From NCBI GenBank assembly GCA_003105015.1, contig PQAF01000040.1, positions 50,358 to 114,357 on the forward strand: DNA of 64,000 bases, read 5' to 3'. Numbering within the stretch: position 1 is the first letter of the stretch; each line of letters starts with the position of its first letter. Position numbers and translations under genes: made by a program. The DNA is from Rhodocyclales bacterium. GTDB taxonomy: Bacteria > Pseudomonadota > Gammaproteobacteria > Burkholderiales > Rhodocyclaceae. Of the stretch, positions 10,227 through 24,287 are shown piece by piece. Under the pieces are notes generated by a model. It searched no databases. It was not told where the DNA came from and saw only the letters and a program-made list of their open reading frames with translations.

Positions 10227-10784
10227 TCAGTCTTCCCGCAGGTACTGGTACAAGGTTTCGCGACTGATGCCGAAGTCACGGGCCACCAAGGTTTTTTGAT
10301 CGCCTGCCGCGACTCGCTGTTTCAACTTGGCAATTTGTTCGCTGTTCAGCGATTTCTTTCGTCCCCGGTAGGCACCGCGCTGCTTGGCCAGCACGATTCC
10401 CTCGCGCTGGCGTTCGCGGATCAGTGCGCGCTCGAACTCCGCAAAAGCCCCCATGACCGACAGCATCAAATTGGCCATCGGTGAGTCATCGCCGGTGAAC
10501 GCCAGCCCTTCTTTGACAAACTCCATCCGCACGCCCCGTTGTGTCAGCCCCTGAACGATGCGGCGCAGGTCATCGAGATTGCGTGCCAACCTGTCCATGC
10601 TGTGCACCACCACGGTGTCGCCCTCGCGCACAAAGGCCAGCAGCCTTTCAAGTTCGGGACGTTGCGTGTCCTTGCCGGAAGCCTTATCGGTGAATACCTT
10701 ACCGACTTCGATTTGCTCCAGTTGCCGATCAGGGTTCTGGTCGAAGCTGCTGACGCGGATATAGCCAATGCGTTGACCTTGCAA
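10227..10784 (-). CDS. tnpR: Serine recombinase (resolvase) TnpR
   Basis: TnpR resolves cointegrates at res. The N-terminal catalytic domain starts [14 protein letters not shown] with the nucleophilic serine, followed by [15 protein letters not shown] and [15 protein letters not shown]; the C-terminal helix-turn-helix is [16 protein letters not shown]. The frame is open to an ATG at 10853, but Tn21 TnpR (186 residues) begins right before GQRIGY. Here that position is a TTG codon (10782-10784) preceded by GGAGG, giving 185 residues, so a TTG start is preferred. The longer 208-residue form would run into res. Confidence 0.93.
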   Translation of the reverse strand: MQGQRIGYIRVSSFDQNPDRQLEQIEVGKVFTDKASGKDTQRPELERLLAFVREGDTVVVHSMDRLARNLDDLRRIVQGLTQRGVRMEFVKEGLAFTGDDSPMANLMLSVMGAFAEFERALIRERQREGIVLAKQRGAYRGRKKSLNSEQIAKLKQRVAAGDQKTLVARDFGISRETLYQYLRED

Positions 10785-10913
10785 GGTGCCTCCAAAGGTA
10801 AAAGTGTCAGGATGAAATCCATTACCCTTGGCGGCTTGTGTCAATAAATACAAACTACAACTCTATTCTGACGTGCTTTGCGCCAAGCATCTGACATCAG
10901 GTTAGGGTATAGC
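10785..10913. promoter_or_regulatory. Putative res (resolution) site and tnpR-tnpA promoter region
   Basis: This is the only non-coding stretch inside the transposon upstream of tnpR, the place where Tn21-type elements keep their three-subsite res. It is more AT-rich than its surroundings and holds repeated TGTCA/TGACA-type half-sites (for example near 10808, 10842, 10869 and 10892). Exact subsite boundaries were not assigned. Confidence 0.55.
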
Positions 10914-11990
10914 TTAACCGGACACCTCGGCCTCTGTGCCTTTACTGCTTTTCGGTACAACCGTCAAGAACAGGCAGAGCGCTCCGATAGTTATCGCCAC
11001 ATCAGCGAGGTTGAAGGCGGGCCAGTGCGCAAGTCGCCAATGGAAGTCAAGGAAATCAACAACCTGTCCACGCAGCACACGATCCGCGACATTGCCGAGC
11101 GCACCACCAAGGATCAGGCTGTAGCCCATCGCTTCGAGACGTGGCCGTTGCTGGCACAGCATGCGCCCCAGCCAAGCAGAAACAGCCAGACCCAGCGTGA
11201 TGAAAAAGTAACGTTGCCAGCCACCAGCGTTCGCCAAAAAGCTGAATGCCGCACCCGGATTCAGGACATGAACGAGGTTGAAAAACGGGGTGATTTCGAC
11301 TTGCTCACCGTAGGCAAACGTGCGGATGATGGCGAACTTCGTGAGCTGATCGGTCATGACAGCACTGGCGGCCACGGTGAACCAGACCCAAGCCGATGTG
11401 CGGCGGGCCGATTGCCACACAGGGGCGGCCAACGGCAGCAACCACCCGGCGAGTGCCGTGCAGCTCCATCCCAGCGTCCACCCCGCCAACACATCGGCCG
11501 GAAAGTGCATTCCGGCCGCGATGCGCGACCAGCCGACCAATGTGGCGTACAGCATTAAACTGAGACGACCACGGCGGCCCATCAAAGGCCAGAGCGCGCC
11601 GACCACCATCGCGGCATAGGTGGCATGCCCGCTGGGCAGGCTGTAGTGAAGCTCTTTGTCCCCGATGACGCGCGCCAGGTCGCCAAGGACGGCAGGCGGG
11701 CGTGGAAAGTCGAACCATAGCTTCAAGGCGGTGGCGACCAATAACGCCAGCAAGAAGGCCGCGCTAAAACCAATAAGGCGATGCCGAACGGCCGTACCAC
11801 GCGCCGGGTTTGTAGCCGATTTCGACCACCACCACAGACCCAACAGCATCAGCGGCGCTGTCCAGTAACTTCCCACGAGGCCAAAGAACCATGCCAGTGG
11901 TTTCAGCGTGGCGGGCGTGCCTGTGTTGATGGCTTGAAACAACGCGATGTTCAGGCCACCCCAGTCATAGAGAAAGAGTTTCCAGCTCAT
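10914..11990 (-). CDS. pbrBC: PbrBC fusion: PAP2 phosphatase fused to signal peptidase II
   Basis: This 358-residue membrane protein joins two enzymes. The N-terminal half has the PAP2 signature KLWFDFPRP, LPSGHATYAA and SRIAAGMHFPAD, as in PbrB, an undecaprenyl-pyrophosphate phosphatase thought to release phosphate that precipitates Pb2+ outside the cytoplasm. The C-terminal half has the LspA/PbrC aspartyl peptidase motifs TDQLTKFAI, NPGAAFSFL, NVADRVLRG and AFNLADVAI. Separate pbrB and pbrC genes, or this fusion, accompany pbrA in lead operons of Cupriavidus and relatives. The start at 11990 gives an ATGA overlap with the pbrA stop codon. Confidence 0.9.
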   Translation of the reverse strand: MSWKLFLYDWGGLNIALFQAINTGTPATLKPLAWFFGLVGSYWTAPLMLLGLWWWSKSATNPARGTAVRHRLIGFSAAFLLALLVATALKLWFDFPRPPAVLGDLARVIGDKELHYSLPSGHATYAAMVVGALWPLMGRRGRLSLMLYATLVGWSRIAAGMHFPADVLAGWTLGWSCTALAGWLLPLAAPVWQSARRTSAWVWFTVAASAVMTDQLTKFAIIRTFAYGEQVEITPFFNLVHVLNPGAAFSFLANAGGWQRYFFITLGLAVSAWLGRMLCQQRPRLEAMGYSLILGGALGNVADRVLRGQVVDFLDFHWRLAHWPAFNLADVAITIGALCLFLTVVPKSSKGTEAEVSG

Positions 11991-14392
11991 CGGCGCAACA
12001 ACCTCAAGCCGTTGCCGACAACAAGCAAGCTGGCACCCATATCGGCGAACACAGCCATCCACATGGTCGCGTGACCCGTGAAGGTGAGCACCAAAAATAC
12101 CGCCTTGATGCCAAGGGCCAGCACAATGTTTTGCATCAGCACCTGTGCTGTCGCACGCGACAGGCGCACGAAGGTCGGAATCTTGCGCAGGTCATCGTCC
12201 ATCAGGGCCACGTCGGCGGTTTCAATAGCGGTATCTGTGCCCGCCGCTCCCATTGCAAAGCCAATGTCCGCACGCGCCAAGGCCGGTGCGTCGTTGATGC
12301 CATCACCGACCATGCCAACCTTGCCATTTCTGGACAATTGCTCCACTTCGCGCAGTTTGTCGTCAGGCAGTTGGTTGCCTTGCGCACGGTCAATGCCAGC
12401 TTGTGCGGCAATGGCCTGTGCCGTGTGGGGGTTATCGCCGGTCAGCATCACGGTGTTGATGCCCAGAGCATGCAGCTCGGCGATGGCTCTCCTGCTGCTG
12501 TCCTTGATGGTGTCCGCAACGGCGAATAAGGCATGTACCCCTTTTGCGCCTACCAACATCACGACGGTCTTGCCTACGGTTTCCAGCGCCGCGATGCGCT
12601 GCTCCAGCTCTGGTGTGCACTGCCCCAGCTCTTCAAGCATTCGGTGGTTGCCCAGATAGTAGGTCTCCCCGTCGATTTGGCCTTGCACACCCCGACCGGG
12701 CAGCGCGCTGAACTCGGCCACGTCGAGCAAGGCAACTCCATCCCGCTGCGCAGCCTGTGCCACCGCCTTGGATACAGGATGATCGGAGCGGGCCGCCAAA
12801 CTGGCAGCGATACAGCGGCTATCGGAGGCGAGTGCGTTGCCCCATGCGACAAAATCGGTTTGTGCGGGCTTGCCGTGAGTGACCGTGCCGGTCTTGTCCA
12901 GAGCCAGCCAGCGCAGCTTGCGGCCTTCTTCCAGATAGACACCGCCCTTGACAAGAATGCCGTGGCGGGCAGCGGCGGCCAAGCCGCTGACGATGCTGAC
13001 CGGCGTGGAAATCACCAGGGCGCATGGGCAGGCAACCACCAGCAGAACCAGTGCACGGTAAATCCAGTCCATCCATGCCGCGCCCATGAGAAGCGGGGGT
13101 AGCAGTGCGACGGCAATGGCTAGGGCGAACACGAGAGGCGTGTACCAACGGGCGAACTGATCGACAAAACGCTGGGTCGGTGCACGGCTACCTTGTGCAG
13201 CCTCTACTGCGTGAATGATGCGGGCCAAAGTGGAGTTGCTGGCCAAGGCAGAGACGCGGTACTCGAAGGAACCAGATTCGTTGATCGTGCCCGCAAACAC
13301 CGGATCGCCGGGGGACTTCTCGACCGGGAGGCTTTCGCCCGTGATCGGGGCTTGGTTGACCGTGGAGCGTCCGTCTAGCACCTCGCCATCGAGCGCGATG
13401 CGCTCACCCGGTTTGACCCGGACTCGGCTGCCAATGGCGATTTGCTTGGCACTTACCTCTCGCCAAGTGCCGTCAGGCTGCTGCACCGTGGCCTGCTCCG
13501 GGGTCAGGTCGAGCAGTCCACGGATGGCGTTACGGGCGCGATCCAATGACTTGGCCTCGATCACCTCGGCCAGCGCGAAGAGCACCATTACCATCGCAGC
13601 TTCGGGCCAGTGGCCGATGAACATAGCACCCGTGACGGCAATCGACATCAGGGCGTTCATGTTGAGGTTACGGTTCTTGAGCGCGATCCAGCCCTTCTTG
13701 TAGGTGGACAGCCCCCCCGTCAAGACCGCGACAAGCGCCAGAATGACGACTGACCAATGATTGCCGTCGTGGAACCAGTAGACCGCTTCGGCCGCCGATG
13801 CAGCGATGAGGGAAATGCCGAGCGGCCACCAGTTGGTCGGCGTTGTCACAGGGGACGCGGATGGCGACGCGGCCACGGCCTTGTCCTCGACCTGCGCCTC
13901 GAATCCGAGTGCTTGTAGTGCCACAAGCACATCCGGCAGAACCCCGTCAGCATGGCGTACCGACAACGTGCGCTGCATCAGGTTGAAATCGAGATTGGCA
14001 ACCCCGGCCACGGTGCCGAGCTTGTTGCGGATCAACGCCTCTTCGGTCGGGCAATCCATCTTGGCAATGGACAGCTTGGTCGTCTGCCCGGCCGACGCCT
14101 CATCCATGCGCACAGCTTGCATGCCGATGGCCTTCAGTGCCTGCTCAACGGGAGACAGCGAAGGCAATTCGTGCCGCACGGCCAAGGTACGCTGCATCAG
14201 GTTGAACTCAAGACCAACCACACCCGCCAGCCCAGCCAGCTTGCCTCGGATCAGCGCCTCTTCCGTGGGGCAATCCATGTTCTCGATGCGGTACACCGCT
14301 TGAGCCGATCCGGTTGCCAGCGGGGCTTGTGCCGTGGGTTGGATGATTGGCCCAGTCGAGCAGCCACACCCCTTTGAAGCGCATTCGCTCAT
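11987..14392 (-). CDS. pbrA: Lead/cadmium/zinc-exporting P1B-type ATPase (PbrA)
   Basis: This 801-residue pump exports soft divalent cations such as Pb2+, Cd2+ and Zn2+ from the cytoplasm. The N-terminus has a Cys cluster (CASKGCGC) and two metal-binding domains with MDCPTEE at 39-45 and 112-118. Next come the actuator motif TGES, the membrane CPC motif at 455-457, the phosphorylation site DKTGT (Asp499) and the hinge GDGINDAPAL. The MDCPTEE motif instead of GMTCxxC is typical of PbrA/CadA of this transposon family. The start at 14392 is set by AAGGAG six bases upstream. PbrA is more likely than CadA because of the PbrR-type regulator and pbrBC. Confidence 0.93.
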   Translation of the reverse strand: MSECASKGCGCSTGPIIQPTAQAPLATGSAQAVYRIENMDCPTEEALIRGKLAGLAGVVGLEFNLMQRTLAVRHELPSLSPVEQALKAIGMQAVRMDEASAGQTTKLSIAKMDCPTEEALIRNKLGTVAGVANLDFNLMQRTLSVRHADGVLPDVLVALQALGFEAQVEDKAVAASPSASPVTTPTNWWPLGISLIAASAAEAVYWFHDGNHWSVVILALVAVLTGGLSTYKKGWIALKNRNLNMNALMSIAVTGAMFIGHWPEAAMVMVLFALAEVIEAKSLDRARNAIRGLLDLTPEQATVQQPDGTWREVSAKQIAIGSRVRVKPGERIALDGEVLDGRSTVNQAPITGESLPVEKSPGDPVFAGTINESGSFEYRVSALASNSTLARIIHAVEAAQGSRAPTQRFVDQFARWYTPLVFALAIAVALLPPLLMGAAWMDWIYRALVLLVVACPCALVISTPVSIVSGLAAAARHGILVKGGVYLEEGRKLRWLALDKTGTVTHGKPAQTDFVAWGNALASDSRCIAASLAARSDHPVSKAVAQAAQRDGVALLDVAEFSALPGRGVQGQIDGETYYLGNHRMLEELGQCTPELEQRIAALETVGKTVVMLVGAKGVHALFAVADTIKDSSRRAIAELHALGINTVMLTGDNPHTAQAIAAQAGIDRAQGNQLPDDKLREVEQLSRNGKVGMVGDGINDAPALARADIGFAMGAAGTDTAIETADVALMDDDLRKIPTFVRLSRATAQVLMQNIVLALGIKAVFLVLTFTGHATMWMAVFADMGASLLVVGNGLRLLRR

Positions 14393-14425
14393 GGATAACT
14401 CCTTCAAATCGTCTATTCAGCCTCC

Positions 14426-14456
14426 ATTAAAAACTCTATAGTCGCTATAGAGTCAA
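14426..14456 (-). promoter_or_regulatory. MerR-type pbrA promoter with PbrR operator
   Basis: On the minus strand there is a -35 TTGACT (14451-14456), a 19-bp spacer and a -10 TTTAAT (14426-14431). The spacer region contains a perfect 9-bp inverted repeat ACTCTATAG/CTATAGAGT with a 3-bp centre (14433-14453). An overlong 19-bp spacer with a dyad in it is the hallmark of MerR-family activated promoters, here driving pbrA and pbrBC. pbrR starts 21 bp away in the other direction. Confidence 0.9.
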
Positions 14457-14477
14457 GTGAAAAATGGAGATTGAGGC

Positions 14478-14918
14478 ATGGAAATCAGAATTGGCGACCT
14501 CGCCAAGCGCTCTGGGTGCGAGGTCGTGACCATCCGCTACTACGAGAAGGAAGGGCTACTGCCGAAGCCAGCGCGAAGCGGTGGCAACTTCCGGCTGTAC
14601 GGTGAGGCGCACATTGAGCGCTTGCAATTCATCCGTCATTGCCGTTCGCTCGACATGACGTTGAGCGAGATTCGCGCATTGCTGGGTCTGCGAGACAACC
14701 CGATGCAGGACTGTGGGGAGGTCAACACGCTGCTGGAGGCCCATATTCAACAGGTGGAAATGCGTGTGTCCGCGCTGTTGCAGTTAAAACGGCACTTGGT
14801 TGATTTGCGCGAGAAGTGTTCTGGCTCTCGATCTGTAGAGGCGTGCGGCATTTTGCAAGGGTTGGGCAATCGCAATTGCCATGGTGAAAGTGCCACGAAC
14901 AGTCAAACATCTGGGTAA
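14478..14918 (+). CDS. pbrR: MerR-family lead-responsive regulator PbrR
   Basis: This 146-residue activator has an N-terminal winged helix-turn-helix (RIGDLAKRSGCEVVTIRYYE) and a dimerisation helix. Its three metal-binding cysteines lie at exactly the positions known for PbrR: Cys79, Cys114 and Cys123. CadR would instead carry a histidine-rich tail, and MerR has a different loop. It binds the dyad in the pbrA promoter and underwinds it when Pb2+ is bound. It is divergent from pbrA and ends 7 bp before the right inverted repeat. Confidence 0.92.
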   Translation: MEIRIGDLAKRSGCEVVTIRYYEKEGLLPKPARSGGNFRLYGEAHIERLQFIRHCRSLDMTLSEIRALLGLRDNPMQDCGEVNTLLEAHIQQVEMRVSALLQLKRHLVDLREKCSGSRSVEACGILQGLGNRNCHGESATNSQTSG

Positions 14919-14925
14919 GTAAGGG

Positions 14926-14963
14926 CTTAGCGTGCTTTATTTTCCGTTTTCTGAGGCGACCCC
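14926..14963. repeat. Right terminal inverted repeat (38 bp)
   Basis: Read inward from the outer end it starts GGGGTCGCCTCAG and ends GCACGCTAAG. It is the inverted match (35 of 38) of the left end at 7222-7259. Confidence 0.95.
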
Positions 14964-14968
14964 TGGTA
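14964..14968. repeat. Target-site duplication TGGTA, right copy
   Basis: An exact copy of the five bases at 7217-7221, abutting the right inverted repeat. Confidence 0.95.
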
Positions 14969-15096
14969 GCCATGCGTACCCGCAGAATCTACTTTAATTA
15001 AAGTATCTATCTTTTTGTTAATTATTATTTTTCTTGCAACACCTTCTGCTGTGGGGGAGCGGCAGATATTGCCCATGCAGACGAACAGGATGCGGG

Positions 15097-15100
<4 letters not shown>
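14964..15100 (-). pseudogene. Low-molecular-weight protein tyrosine phosphatase, N-terminal fragment (split by transposon)
   Basis: From the ATG at 15100 the minus strand encodes [17 protein letters not shown], the phosphatase P-loop with Cys8-x5-Arg14, and continues to DSAGTHGYH where the transposon begins. The ATG overlaps the uvrB stop (ATGA), so the gene was coupled to uvrB. The rest is at 6883-7221. Residues about 23-37 (RKIIINKKIDTLIKV) are encoded by an unusually AT-rich stretch compared with the GC-rich surroundings. The fragment keeps the catalytic loop but lacks the acid loop, so activity is lost. Confidence 0.93.
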
Positions 15101-17148
<2,048 letters not shown>

Positions 17149-17184
17149 CGGCTTGCGTGCTCTGAGAGACGGATGTGAATTCTA

Positions 17185-18087
17185 TCAAGCCGGTTGCGTC
17201 TCACGCACTTCCAGTTTCCCCGAGAACAGGCTTGCGGCAACGATCATCGCGCCGCCGACCCACTCCTTCAGGGTCATGGCTTCCCCCGCCAGAAGCCACG
17301 AGGACAGGGCGGCGACCACCAGTTCGAACAGGAAGATGACGATGGCCCTGTTGGCCGGCGTGTGCGTCAGACCGAACTGGACGAAAAGATTGGTCGCCAG
17401 CAGGACCAGGCCGATCAAGCCGACGAGCAACCAGCCCGCCAGTGGCGGCAACACGATAGGGCCCGGTTCGAAAGGCAGCGCAACGAGTCCCACCGCCACC
17501 ACTCCTGCGAAAACGGCCATCGACTTGACCTCGATCGACAGGTCGTGCGCTTTCCGTATGAGGACGTTGGCAAGCGAAAACAGAAAACCGGCTGCCAAGC
17601 CGAGCCATTCGGCCTTGTTCTGGGGCAGGGGCAGGCCGAGTCGCGGCTGCCAAAGCATGACGACGGCGCCGGCCAGCGAAAGCGCGATCACCGCCGTACC
17701 CGCAGGACTGACTTTCTCCTTCAGCAGCATTCGGGCCAGCAGGACGGTCCACAGCGGTGCCAGGTAGAACAACAATAGCACCCGCATCACCTCGCCATGC
17801 ACCGTCGCCAGGACATAGCCAAGGTTGCAGCCGCCGGCAACCAGCGCAATCGACGCCAGCATCCAGCTCGGCCTGAAACCGGCCAGCTGCTTGCGAAACA
17901 GAGGAAATCCAAGGAGAAACGCGATGAAATAGGTCAGCGTAGCCCCCAGCGCGGCAGATACGGCCATCCCCTCCAGCACGCGATAGGGATGCCAGATGAG
18001 GCCCCAGATCGTGGCACCGGTAATCAGCGAAACCAGAGCGACGGTGTTTTTGGCGAGACTCGCTTCACTCATTTTCTTGGCCGACAT
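17185..18087 (-). CDS. DMT-superfamily (EamA) transporter
   Basis: This 300-residue protein has about ten hydrophobic segments in two EamA repeats. LLLFYLAPLWTVLLARMLLKEK near the end of the first repeat and IVIFLFELVVAALSSWLLAGE near the end of the second are typical EamA signatures. Members export amino acids, metabolites or drugs; the substrate cannot be read from sequence. It stands 36 bp upstream of uvrB on the same strand and is divergent from dapC, with only 69 bp between the two starts. Confidence 0.85.
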   Translation of the reverse strand: MSAKKMSEASLAKNTVALVSLITGATIWGLIWHPYRVLEGMAVSAALGATLTYFIAFLLGFPLFRKQLAGFRPSWMLASIALVAGGCNLGYVLATVHGEVMRVLLLFYLAPLWTVLLARMLLKEKVSPAGTAVIALSLAGAVVMLWQPRLGLPLPQNKAEWLGLAAGFLFSLANVLIRKAHDLSIEVKSMAVFAGVVAVGLVALPFEPGPIVLPPLAGWLLVGLIGLVLLATNLFVQFGLTHTPANRAIVIFLFELVVAALSSWLLAGEAMTLKEWVGGAMIVAASLFSGKLEVRETQPA

Positions 18088-18156
18088 GACGGGGGCACTT
18101 ATAATTCGTGTTTTACCGAGAAGAAGCGGCGGAACCGATCATGCCGCGAACCCGAC

Positions 18157-19350
18157 GTGAACCCCAATCTCGCCAAACTCCACCCCTACCCGTTCGAGAA
18201 GCTGCGCCAGTTGTTCCTGGGCATCCAGCCCCCCAGGGGGCTCAGCGAGATACGGCTTTCGATCGGAGAACCGCAGCATGAAACACCGGCCTTCATCAAG
18301 GAAGCACTCGCTGCCAATCTCCAGGGCCTGGCGAATTATCCCACGACCTCCGGCAGCGATGCCCTGCGCCACGCCATCGCCGGCTGGCTGGCGCGCCGCT
18401 ACGGCATTTCCGCGCCCGACGCCCAGGACCAGGTGCTCCCGGTCAACGGTTCCCGAGAGGCGCTGTTCGCCATAGCCCAATGTGTCGTCGACCCTTCGCG
18501 CGGCGACGCCCTGGTGCTCAGTCCGAATCCCTTCTACCAGATCTACGAGGGTGCCGCGCTCCTCGCCGGAGCCCAACCGGTGTTTCTGAACCACCTGCCG
18601 GGAAGCGATTTCCACTCCGACTTCGACGCGCTTCCGGAATCCGTCTGGAAGCGCATCCAGCTCGCCTATGTCTGCTCGCCGGGGAACCCTACCGGCAAGG
18701 TACTCGGGATCGGCGAGTGGAAGCGCCTGTTCGAACTGGCCGACCGTTACGGCTTCGTCATCGCCAGCGACGAATGCTATTCCGAGATCTATTGCGACGA
18801 GGCTGCCCCGCCGATTGGCGTCCTGCAGGCGGCGCATGCCCTTGGCCGCGACGATTACCGCGGCATCGTGATGTTCTCCAGCCTGTCCAAGCGCAGCAAC
18901 GTGCCCGGCCTGCGATCAGGCTTCGTGGCAGGGGATGCCGACCTTCTGAAGAAATTCTGGCTCTACCGCACCTACCAGGGCTGTGCAATGAGCCCGCCCG
19001 TGCAGCATGCCAGCGCCGCGGCCTGGAACGACGAGGGGCATGTGCGCGAGAATCGCCGCCTCTACCGCGAGAAATTCGACGCCGTCACCCCGCTCATCGG
19101 TGCGCACCTGGGAACGGCCCGGCCGGACGCCGGGTTCTACCTGTGGGCCCGCACACCGATCGCCGACACCGAATTCGCCCTCGGCCTGCAGCGTGAATAT
19201 AATGTGACCGTGCTGCCCGGCAGCTACCTTGCGCGCGAGTCGGGCGGCGTCAATCCGGGCGAAAACTTCGTCCGCATCGCGCTGGTTGCGCCCCTCGGAG
19301 AATGCCTGGAGGCAGCGCGGAGAATTCAGGAATTTTGCAGGAAACTATAA
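18157..19350 (+). CDS. dapC: N-succinyldiaminopimelate aminotransferase DapC
   Basis: This 397-residue class I PLP aminotransferase makes N-succinyl-LL-2,6-diaminopimelate in the succinylase branch of lysine and peptidoglycan synthesis. PLP-lysine is Lys245 in [22 protein letters not shown] and [10 protein letters not shown] supply cofactor contacts. The start is a GTG at 18157 ([16 protein letters not shown]); the frame is open further upstream, but that stretch overlaps the divergent EamA gene and has no family similarity. dapD follows after 11 bp and dapE two genes later, so this is a dap operon. Confidence 0.92.
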   Translation: MNPNLAKLHPYPFEKLRQLFLGIQPPRGLSEIRLSIGEPQHETPAFIKEALAANLQGLANYPTTSGSDALRHAIAGWLARRYGISAPDAQDQVLPVNGSREALFAIAQCVVDPSRGDALVLSPNPFYQIYEGAALLAGAQPVFLNHLPGSDFHSDFDALPESVWKRIQLAYVCSPGNPTGKVLGIGEWKRLFELADRYGFVIASDECYSEIYCDEAAPPIGVLQAAHALGRDDYRGIVMFSSLSKRSNVPGLRSGFVAGDADLLKKFWLYRTYQGCAMSPPVQHASAAAWNDEGHVRENRRLYREKFDAVTPLIGAHLGTARPDAGFYLWARTPIADTEFALGLQREYNVTVLPGSYLARESGGVNPGENFVRIALVAPLGECLEAARRIQEFCRKL

Positions 19351-19361
19351 AGGGAACCGCA

Positions 19362-20183
19362 ATGCAGGACTATCAGCAGATCATCGAGCAGGCCTGGGAA
19401 GACCGCGCCGCCATCCAGCCCGGCAAGGCGCCGGCCAAGGTAGGCGAAGCGGTCGAATTCGTCCTCGCCCAGCTCGACCAGGGCAGACTGCGCGTCGCCG
19501 AGAAAATCGACAGCCAATGGGTCACCCATCAGTGGATCAAGAAGGCCGTCCTTCTCTCCTTCCGCCTCGAGGACAACCGGATCATGGACGGCGGCGCCCT
19601 GCGCTACTGGGACAAGGTACCGACCAAGTTCCAGAAGTACGACCAGGAACAGTTCGAACGCGGCGGCTATCGCGTCGTGCCGGGTGCCGTGGTGCGCCGC
19701 GGCTCCTTCATCGGCCGCAATGCCGTGCTGATGCCCTCGTTCGTAAACATCGGGGCCTATGTCGACGAAGGCACCATGGTGGACACCTGGGCGACCGTCG
19801 GCTCCTGCGCCCAGATCGGCAAGAATGTGCACCTTTCCGGCGGCGTCGGCATCGGCGGCGTATTGGAACCGCTCCAGGCCAACCCCACCATCATCGGCGA
19901 CAACTGCTTCGTCGGCGCCCGCTCCGAAGTGGTCGAAGGCGTGATCCTCGAGGACGACTGCGTCATCTCGATGGGCGTCTTCATCGGCCAGAGCACGCGC
20001 ATCTACAACCGCGAGACCGGCGAGATCACCTACGGCCGCGTGCCGGCCGGCTCCGTCGTCGTGTCGGGCAGCCTGCCCTCGGCCGACGGCAAGTACAGCC
20101 TCTATTGCGCCGTCATCGTCAAGCAGGTGGACGCCAAGACCCGCGCCAAGGTCGGCATCAACGAACTGCTGCGCGGTATCTGA
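19362..20183 (+). CDS. dapD: 2,3,4,5-tetrahydropyridine-2,6-dicarboxylate N-succinyltransferase DapD
   Basis: This 273-residue trimeric enzyme transfers succinyl from succinyl-CoA to tetrahydrodipicolinate, the step before DapC. The N-terminal helical domain ([16 protein letters not shown]) is followed by a left-handed beta-helix of hexapeptide repeats, and the region [20 protein letters not shown] is characteristic of DapD. It is preceded by GGGAACC and follows dapC by 11 bp. Its length equals that of E. coli DapD (274). Confidence 0.96.
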   Translation: MQDYQQIIEQAWEDRAAIQPGKAPAKVGEAVEFVLAQLDQGRLRVAEKIDSQWVTHQWIKKAVLLSFRLEDNRIMDGGALRYWDKVPTKFQKYDQEQFERGGYRVVPGAVVRRGSFIGRNAVLMPSFVNIGAYVDEGTMVDTWATVGSCAQIGKNVHLSGGVGIGGVLEPLQANPTIIGDNCFVGARSEVVEGVILEDDCVISMGVFIGQSTRIYNRETGEITYGRVPAGSVVVSGSLPSADGKYSLYCAVIVKQVDAKTRAKVGINELLRGI

Positions 20184-20209
20184 CCGATCCCCCACTCGGG
20201 AGGCAAGAC

Positions 20210-23408
<3,199 letters not shown>

Positions 23409-23447
23409 TCCGCAGCCCCAGGCTGCGCGCCATGGGAACCGTCGTTG

Positions 23448-24278
23448 ATGCGTATTCCGCGCATGCTGCTGATCCTGAGCTTCGCCAGCCTGGTCCAGGT
23501 TGCGAAGGCCAGCGAGCCCAGGCCGTTCGAACTGGGCGTCGTCCCGTACCTGCCGACCACCAAGCTGGTCATGGCCTACCAACCCCTGCGGGGCCACCTG
23601 GAAAATGAGCTGAAGCGCCCGGTCGTGCTGTCGACGGCCCCCGACTTCGTTACCTTTCTGGAACGCTGCCTGCGCAAGGAATACGACGCCATCGTGCTGG
23701 GGCCCGGTCTGGGGCGTTTCGTGCAGATCGAAGCCGGCTACCAGCCGCTGGCCGTGACGAGCCGCAACATCAAGGCAATCATCATCGTCGAACGCCATGC
23801 CCCGTACACCAGGCTGAAGGATCTTTCCGGCAAGCGGGTGGCGATGCTGGATCCGATGATCGTCCTCTCGCAGCTTGGCAGGGAAACCTTCCGCCAGTCC
23901 GGCATGCAACCTGATCGCGACTATCGCATTCGGATCGTCAAAACGCCCAGCAACGCGGCTCATGCCGTGCTGCAGGGTGAAGTCGAGGCCGGCGTCACAA
24001 CGGCCAACCTCGTCCCGCAACTGGCAGAGGACATGAAGCATCGGTTGCGCGTCCTGGCCGAATCCAGGGAAATCCCGGGCTTGATGTTCATGCTGCAGCC
24101 GACACCTGCCCTTCGCATCGATCAAGCCCGGGATATCCTGATGAGATTCGAGAAAACCGAAGCCGGACGTCAATTCATCGATGCCATGGTGATGGATGGC
24201 TTGCGCATGCCGAGCGAGCGGGAGATCAAGTCCCTGGATGTCTTCCTGCCCGAGTTCAGGAAGCACTTCAAGCGCTGA
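23448..24278 (+). CDS. PhnD-like periplasmic substrate-binding protein
   Basis: This 276-residue protein has a signal peptide (MRIPRMLLILSFASLVQVAKA) and a PhnD/TauT/SsuA-type binding fold, with FELGVVPYLPTTKLVMAYQPLRGHLE, YDAIVLGPGLGRF and GKRVAMLDPM. Such proteins bind phosphonate, phosphite or other oxyanions. No ABC permease or ATPase is adjacent; instead a histidine kinase starts 9 bp downstream. That suggests a sensory rather than a transport role (inference). The ligand is unknown. Confidence 0.85.
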   Translation: MRIPRMLLILSFASLVQVAKASEPRPFELGVVPYLPTTKLVMAYQPLRGHLENELKRPVVLSTAPDFVTFLERCLRKEYDAIVLGPGLGRFVQIEAGYQPLAVTSRNIKAIIIVERHAPYTRLKDLSGKRVAMLDPMIVLSQLGRETFRQSGMQPDRDYRIRIVKTPSNAAHAVLQGEVEAGVTTANLVPQLAEDMKHRLRVLAESREIPGLMFMLQPTPALRIDQARDILMRFEKTEAGRQFIDAMVMDGLRMPSEREIKSLDVFLPEFRKHFKR

Positions 24279-24287
24279 GCCGTCGCC

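Larger units (their letters stand above)
7222..14963. mobile_element. Tn3-family (Tn21-group) transposon carrying a lead-type pbr resistance unit
   Basis: The element is 7742 bp, bounded by 38-bp inverted repeats that match at 35 of 38 positions and flanked by TGGTA target duplications. It carries tnpA and tnpR with an upstream res-like region, and the cargo pbrR, pbrA and pbrBC. The terminal repeat sequence (beginning GGGGTCG and ending in GCACGCTAAG in the right copy) and the TnpA sequence place it in the Tn21 subgroup. All parts needed for movement look intact, so it may be a recent insertion. It interrupts the phosphatase gene just downstream of uvrB. Confidence 0.95.

Noticed and set aside
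10227..10853. Longer 208-residue resolvase starting at the ATG at 10853.
   Set aside because: The extra 23 residues have no counterpart in Tn21-group TnpR and would overlap the res region; the TTG at 10784 has a good ribosome binding site.
11987..14392. CadA-type cadmium ATPase as a separate cad operon.
   Set aside because: The regulator has the PbrR cysteine pattern without a His-rich tail and pbrBC follows, so a lead-type pbr unit is the better call; cadmium and zinc export remain possible.
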